Of a stretch of DNA of 64,000 bases, positions 60,015 through 64,000 are shown piece after piece; positions within the stretch are counted from its first letter, which is position 1, and the number at the start of each line of letters is the position of its first letter. The stretch comes from Salipiger pallidus (GTDB taxonomy: Bacteria; Pseudomonadota; Alphaproteobacteria; Rhodobacterales; Rhodobacteraceae), in NCBI RefSeq assembly GCF_014643635.1, contig NZ_BMJV01000012.1, positions 62,001 through 126,000 of the forward strand, read 5' to 3'. A program made the translations under genes and the position numbers. The notes beneath the pieces are model-generated. The model had not been told where the DNA came from, searched no databases, and worked only from the letters and a program-made list of their open reading frames with translations.

Positions 60015-60317
60015 TCAGAGCTGCCGTCCGAGTGGGCATGCCCCCGCGCGTTCGGGTGCTGCGCCCCTCCCCTGCCCGTCTGGTCTTGATTGGCTACCCG
60101 GATTTTCCGCGCTGTCCTTCGATTGCGCGATGAAGAACTCCGCCTCTTTTCCGTTCAACCGGTGCCCGCTCCGGTCGGTCAGGCCGATGCAGCTACCGTT
60201 CGGCACAAAGGTGATGAGGTACTGACCGAGCCGGTCCTTGTGGACAACGTAGCCGGTATTGGCCCAGTGCACGGTCTGACCGGCATCGACGGCCGCCTTG
60301 ATGTCTTCGAATGTCAT
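60015..60317 (-). CDS. Small conserved plasmid-associated protein
   Basis: A 100-residue protein (MTFEDIKAAVDAGQTVHWAN, TGYVVHKDRLGQYLITF, DRSGHRLNGKEAEFF). ATG 60317 has GAGGAGG upstream. The first 70 residues form a compact unit with the character of a small beta-rich domain; the tail is Gly/Pro/Ala-rich and may be disordered. I do not recognise a named family. Confidence 0.7.
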   Translation of the reverse strand: MTFEDIKAAVDAGQTVHWANTGYVVHKDRLGQYLITFVPNGSCIGLTDRSGHRLNGKEAEFFIAQSKDSAENPGSQSRPDGQGRGAAPERAGACPLGRQL

Positions 60318-60417
60318 GTGATCCTCCTCAAAAAGATTGCTGGGGAAACGACGCAAGAAGCCTGATCTTCCGACCGGGCTTCTATGCAGCATTCGTTTGG
60401 CAAACGACCGAGAGCTG

Positions 60418-60879
60418 TCAGGCGCTTTGCGTGGCTTGCGTCGCGCGCGCCGCCATCCAATCTTTCAGGCCGAGAACCGTTCTTCCGGCGGCCACCTCGA
60501 ATGCCCAAGCAACCCTTGGATCGCCGCAGGGCTCCCCGCTGAGGTGCTGCTCGATATGGCCATTGGCCATCCATGGCTCAGGCTGTATCCGTCGCAGCCA
60601 GTCCGCCATGCTCGGAATGCGGCCCTGGCAGTCTTCGCGGACATGCTGCTCGCCGATCCAGCGCACGGGGATGTCCCGACCCGCGCTATTGGTCAGGGTC
60701 AGACCGAAGACACGTTCGGCCTCGAACAGGCCTTGAGCATGATGACGCAAGGCGCGGTGCGTGAAGAGGGCGAGGTGTTCTTTCGAGGCGTCGAACCAGT
60801 CGTGGATGTCCTGATAGTCAGATGGCACCCCACCGAATTTCCGGGCAGAGCTTTCAGCATGATGAAGCGGATGGGCCAT
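60418..60879 (-). CDS. DUF6915-like protein
   Basis: A 153-residue protein with MAHPLHHAESSARKFGG, DIHDWFDASKEHLALFTHRA and RWIGEQHVREDCQGRIPSMA, a pattern I associate with DUF6915 of plasmid accessory regions. His-rich segments suggest metal binding, but no function is known. Its ATG follows the DUF6878-like stop by one base, so the two form a transcription unit. Confidence 0.7.
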   Translation of the reverse strand: MAHPLHHAESSARKFGGVPSDYQDIHDWFDASKEHLALFTHRALRHHAQGLFEAERVFGLTLTNSAGRDIPVRWIGEQHVREDCQGRIPSMADWLRRIQPEPWMANGHIEQHLSGEPCGDPRVAWAFEVAAGRTVLGLKDWMAARATQATQSA

Positions 60880-60880
60880 C

Positions 60881-61267
60881 TCAAAGCCCGTCGTCATAGC
60901 TGTGCGAGCATTCAACGTAGCGGTCCGCATGATCGAGCGTGATGCTGTCGTTGCGCAAGTCCCAGGTCAGCGTGCCGTAGCCGCCCTCGTTGTTCTCGAA
61001 CCCCGGATGATGGTGATAGGCGAGTGACCAGGCGAAATCGCCCACGGCGGTGACAAGCGCTTCCGGCAGTTGGACCTCCGCAGGCTGCACATTCACGTCC
61101 TCGACATTGCCGGAGTCGCCATAGCCTTCGTATTCGGCGGTGACCTCGTTGATGCCAAGCGCGCGCAATTGCACGATCAGTTCCGCTCGGGTTGCTTTCA
61201 GGGTGGTTTCGTGCTCGGCGCGCCACTGAGCCGCCATTGCGGCATAGTCGATCTGGGGATTGGTCAT
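60881..61267 (-). CDS. DUF6878-like protein
   Basis: A 128-residue acidic protein (NPQIDYAAMAAQWRAEHETT, LGINEVTAEYEGYGDSGNVE, NNEGGYGTLTWDLRNDSITL, HADRYVECSHSYDD), recognisable as the DUF6878 type found on alphaproteobacterial conjugative elements. GGACAG precedes the ATG. Function unknown. Confidence 0.75.
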   Translation of the reverse strand: MTNPQIDYAAMAAQWRAEHETTLKATRAELIVQLRALGINEVTAEYEGYGDSGNVEDVNVQPAEVQLPEALVTAVGDFAWSLAYHHHPGFENNEGGYGTLTWDLRNDSITLDHADRYVECSHSYDDGL

Positions 61268-61388
61268 GGGTCTGTCCTCTTATCAGAAGTTGGGGGGCCA
61301 GGCGTCGCATTGGTCAGCGCGCGCCCGGAAAGCGCAGACCGGCCAAATCCCGATCCGCGACGCCCGACCCAAAGCCCGCTTTGGCTTT

Positions 61389-64000
61389 TCAGGCGGCTTG
61401 GTCTGCCGCGTTGCTGGTTCCCTGCCCCACAATCCGGGCCAGAATGCTGACCGTGTCGATCCCGTCCCCATGCGGCAGGAACACCCGCAGCTGGAAGGCA
61501 ATGATCTCGGTGAAACACCCCATGGCCTTGAGGCCTTCGATCATGCCCTTGTCCGCACCGCCCAGCTCAAGGCGCATCTCGCCTGCGACCCGGCGACGGG
61601 TCAGCGTCAGACCCCGGCCCAGATCGACCGGCGTGGTGGTGCCAAGAGCCGCAGTCAGCATCTCCTGTGGCGTTTGCGGGTTAGAAACGAGGAAGCTGGC
61701 GCGCAGCGCGGCCGCCCCTTCCTCGCTCAGCGTGCGCCCGATCATGGCGGTCGCCCCGTCCGGCGTGACGCGGTAGATGCGTTCATTCGTGGTCGGGATG
61801 TCCTTCCAGATCGGCAACAGCAGCCCGGTCAGCAGGTAGAGCTTGGTTGTGGTGGTTTTTGGCAGGGACGCTGCCTCGGCATCCCAAAGCTTTGCAAACT
61901 CGGGCCTGTCGATGTCTTCCCAGGCCGAAGACGTGAACCGAGCCTCTTCGAGATAGCTAGACCCGTTTGGCCGCACCGCCTTGCGCATCAGTGTGACAAT
62001 ATCCTCGTCATACATCTGCATGGGGCGCGCCGAGATGAGCGCCGCGCGACCGGAGGCGCGATTGACCATCGGTAACTTGTCGGGATTGCGCGACATGGCC
62101 TCTTCGGCGTCCAGCACATACACTGGGTCGGTGACCTCCAGCCCGATAATCCGCGTCACGGCGCCGGATTTCGGGCAGGTCCAGAGATCCTCGGTGGAGA
62201 CCTGTTCTATCTTGTCGCCGCGTAGGGTTTCCACGCCGAGATCGAGCGTGCCCGCCGCGCGCGCCCGTTCCGTCTGATCGGCAATCCGGCGCATGAACTC
62301 GGCAAAGAGTGCGTTCTGCATGTGGATGGGAAGGGCAAGCACCCGGTTGAGAAACCGCTGGATCGGGGGAAGCTCCTCAAGGAGCACCCCGTCCTTGTCG
62401 ATCAGCCGCAGGGCGGTCCAGTCGGTGAAGCTCTCGTAGCTCATCGCCTCAGCGCGCCCGGCGGCAAGATCGGCGAAATACCCACGCAGCGCCGCTCGCG
62501 CGATCGGGCTTTCGAGATTGTCCTCCTCGCGGAACATGCCTTGCGAGCCGGTCTCGCGCTGACCCTTGGTCAAGGCCCCCAGCTGGTCGAGGCGCTTGGC
62601 TATAGTCGAGGTGAAACGCTTTTCGCCATGCACATCCGAGGTGCAGACCCGGAAGAAGGGCGCGCTGACTTGGGCAGAGCGATGCGTGCGGCCGAGCCCC
62701 TGGATGGCCGCATCGGCGCGCCAGCCGGGCTCCAGCAGGTAGTGCCGCCGCCGTTTCTGGTTCTTCGCCGTTTGCGCCGCATGATACGACCGGCCCGTAC
62801 CGCCCGCATCGGAGAAGATAAGGATATCCTTATCACCGCCCATGAAGGCTTGGGTTTCGGATGAATTGCTGCTGGCGGCGCGCTTTTCGATGAAGAGATG
62901 ACCATCCTCGGCCTTGAGGGGTCGGATGGACCGCCCCGTGACTTCTGCCACGGCCTCGTCGCCAAAGGCCCAGAGGATCTGATCCAGCGCCGAGGGGATC
63001 GGCGCCAGCGTCATCAACTCCATCATGGCCGCGTCACGCAGAGCGAGCGCCTCGCGCGAGACGACCAGCGCGCCAGTTTCATCCCGAAGCGGCTCAGCCA
63101 CCATGTTGCCGTCGATCTCCACGAGCTTTTGGGCATGGATCGGAAAAGCCTGTTCGAGGTAGGCGAGAACATAGTCGCGTGGCGTCAAGGCACCCTCGAC
63201 GAGTTCATCCTCCGGGTCCATCGTCTCAAGCCGACGCTTCAACAGGCTCTCACCCGTCGAGACCACCTGGATGACGCAAGCCTTGCCTGCCGCCAGATCG
63301 TCCGCGATGGCGTGGATGATGGTCGGGGCCTTCATGCCCATCAGCAGATGATTGAAGAAACGCTGCTTTGTGCTCTCGAAGCGGGACTTGGCCGAGGCGC
63401 GTGCTGCCGAGGCATTGGTCTCTCCCGAGGCATCGTTGACGCCGGTGGCTGTCAAAGCGGCTTCGAGATTGTGGTGGATTGTGCGAAAGGCTCCCGCATA
63501 GGCGTCGTAGATCTCGATCTGGGCCGGGGTGAGCGCGTGTTCGAGCACGTCATACTCCACGCCATCGAAGCTGAGGGCGCGGGCCGTGTAGAGGCCGAGC
63601 GTCTTGAGATCGCGCGCGACCACCTCCATGGCGGCGACACCGCCAGCTTCCATCGCAGAAACGAAGCTCTCGCGGCTTGGGAAGGGGTATTCCGGCCCCT
63701 GCCCCCAGAGACCAAGACGCGCGGCATAGGCCAGGTTGTGCACGCTCGTGGCACCCGTGGCCGAAATGTAGAAGACGCGAGCGCGGGGTGCTGCCAGTTG
63801 CAGCCGCAGGCCTGCAAGGCCCTGCTGGGAGGGTTTGACCCCCCTGCCCTGCTCGGACCCGGCCGCGTTCTGCATGGCATGGGCCTCATCAAAGGCCAGT
63901 ACGCCGTCGAAGTCTTCGCCCATCCAGTCGAGGGTCTGGCTCAGTCGCGTGGTGCCACATTTGCCCGCGGACCGCAGCGTGGCGTAGGTGACGAAGAGGA
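61389..64000 (-). CDS. Strawberry-notch-like SF2 helicase/methylase-type protein (5' end outside window)
   Basis: At least 870 residues; the frame stays open to the window edge, so the N-terminus is missing. Motifs: FVTYATLRSAG just before the DEAH-type box VLAFDEAHAMQ, RVFYISATGATSVHN (motif III), ILIFSDAGGTGRSYHAAQTA and AIQGLGRTHRSAQVSAPFF (motif VI). This matches the strawberry-notch helicase with its C-terminal domain; plasmid members often carry an N-terminal DNA-methylase-like part. Role is probably DNA processing or protection of the element. Confidence 0.85.
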   Translation of the reverse strand, partial: LFVTYATLRSAGKCGTTRLSQTLDWMGEDFDGVLAFDEAHAMQNAAGSEQGRGVKPSQQGLAGLRLQLAAPRARVFYISATGATSVHNLAYAARLGLWGQGPEYPFPSRESFVSAMEAGGVAAMEVVARDLKTLGLYTARALSFDGVEYDVLEHALTPAQIEIYDAYAGAFRTIHHNLEAALTATGVNDASGETNASAARASAKSRFESTKQRFFNHLLMGMKAPTIIHAIADDLAAGKACVIQVVSTGESLLKRRLETMDPEDELVEGALTPRDYVLAYLEQAFPIHAQKLVEIDGNMVAEPLRDETGALVVSREALALRDAAMMELMTLAPIPSALDQILWAFGDEAVAEVTGRSIRPLKAEDGHLFIEKRAASSNSSETQAFMGGDKDILIFSDAGGTGRSYHAAQTAKNQKRRRHYLLEPGWRADAAIQGLGRTHRSAQVSAPFFRVCTSDVHGEKRFTSTIAKRLDQLGALTKGQRETGSQGMFREEDNLESPIARAALRGYFADLAAGRAEAMSYESFTDWTALRLIDKDGVLLEELPPIQRFLNRVLALPIHMQNALFAEFMRRIADQTERARAAGTLDLGVETLRGDKIEQVSTEDLWTCPKSGAVTRIIGLEVTDPVYVLDAEEAMSRNPDKLPMVNRASGRAALISARPMQMYDEDIVTLMRKAVRPNGSSYLEEARFTSSAWEDIDRPEFAKLWDAEAASLPKTTTTKLYLLTGLLLPIWKDIPTTNERIYRVTPDGATAMIGRTLSEEGAAALRASFLVSNPQTPQEMLTAALGTTTPVDLGRGLTLTRRRVAGEMRLELGGADKGMIEGLKAMGCFTEIIAFQLRVFLPHGDGIDTVSILARIVGQGTSNAADQAA

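Noticed and set aside
1-64000. CRISPR arrays, tRNA or rRNA genes, att-site repeats
   Set aside because: None seen on reading; no regularly spaced repeats or tRNA-like cloverleaf were noticed. A covariance-model scan would be decisive.

Overview
The window reads as part of a conjugative element (plasmid or integrative-conjugative element) of an alphaproteobacterium, most likely a Rhodobacterales/Roseobacter-type host. The basis is high GC, the VirB/VirD4 and relaxase type, the IS5-type transposase remnant, and plasmid-accessory families (DUF736, DUF2493, DUF6878/DUF6915, strawberry-notch-like helicase). Host assignment is inference. No rRNA, tRNA or CRISPR array was seen.

Region 1 (1-17.9 kb) is a metal and envelope-stress island. 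It holds the end of an APC permease, a ccdA-type gene whose 5' end was replaced by an IS5-family fragment, an L,D-transpeptidase, a Zn/Cd/Pb P-type ATPase, a MntR-like repressor, and a long minus-strand operon. That operon runs SCO, DsbB-like, DsbA-like, PCuAC, SCO, M23 peptidase, DUF411, ZIP, lspA, lnt and a small membrane protein. A MerR/CadR-type regulator, two cation-diffusion facilitators, a transglutaminase-like protein and a SpoIIAA-like protein follow. Four promoters have the MerR-type architecture (TTGAAS, 19-bp spacer with a dyad), so one regulator probably controls the island.

Region 2 (18.2-31.8 kb) is a nearly complete VirB type IV secretion operon: a TrbM-like protein, an XRE regulator, virB1, virB2, virB3, virB4, a 55-residue lipoprotein that may be VirB7, a second lytic transglycosylase, virB5, virB8, virB9, virB10, virB11, DUF4177, a small exported protein and virB6. 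virD4, the relaxase and a MobC-like protein lie at 46.4-51.4 kb on the minus strand, with a likely nic site just upstream of the MobC-like gene. An 18-bp motif recurs upstream of three conjugation transcription units.

Region 3 (31.9-46.4 kb) is a defence island placed between virB6 and virD4. A divergent WYL-domain regulator is followed on the minus strand by sbcD (interrupted by one in-frame TGA), sbcC, a zinc-ribbon protein, a three-gene set matching Shango (TerB-domain protein, BrxD-like ATPase, Lhr-like helicase), an ABC-type ATPase and a CoiA-like nuclease.

Region 4 (51.9-64 kb) is plasmid-accessory DNA carrying a membrane-anchored thermonuclease, a DUF2493 protein, DUF6878/DUF6915 proteins and a duplicated DUF736 protein. 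Its most striking content is a two-gene short prokaryotic Argonaute system whose partner fuses an Mrr-type nuclease, a TIR domain and an APAZ-type region. The window ends inside a large helicase-like gene.
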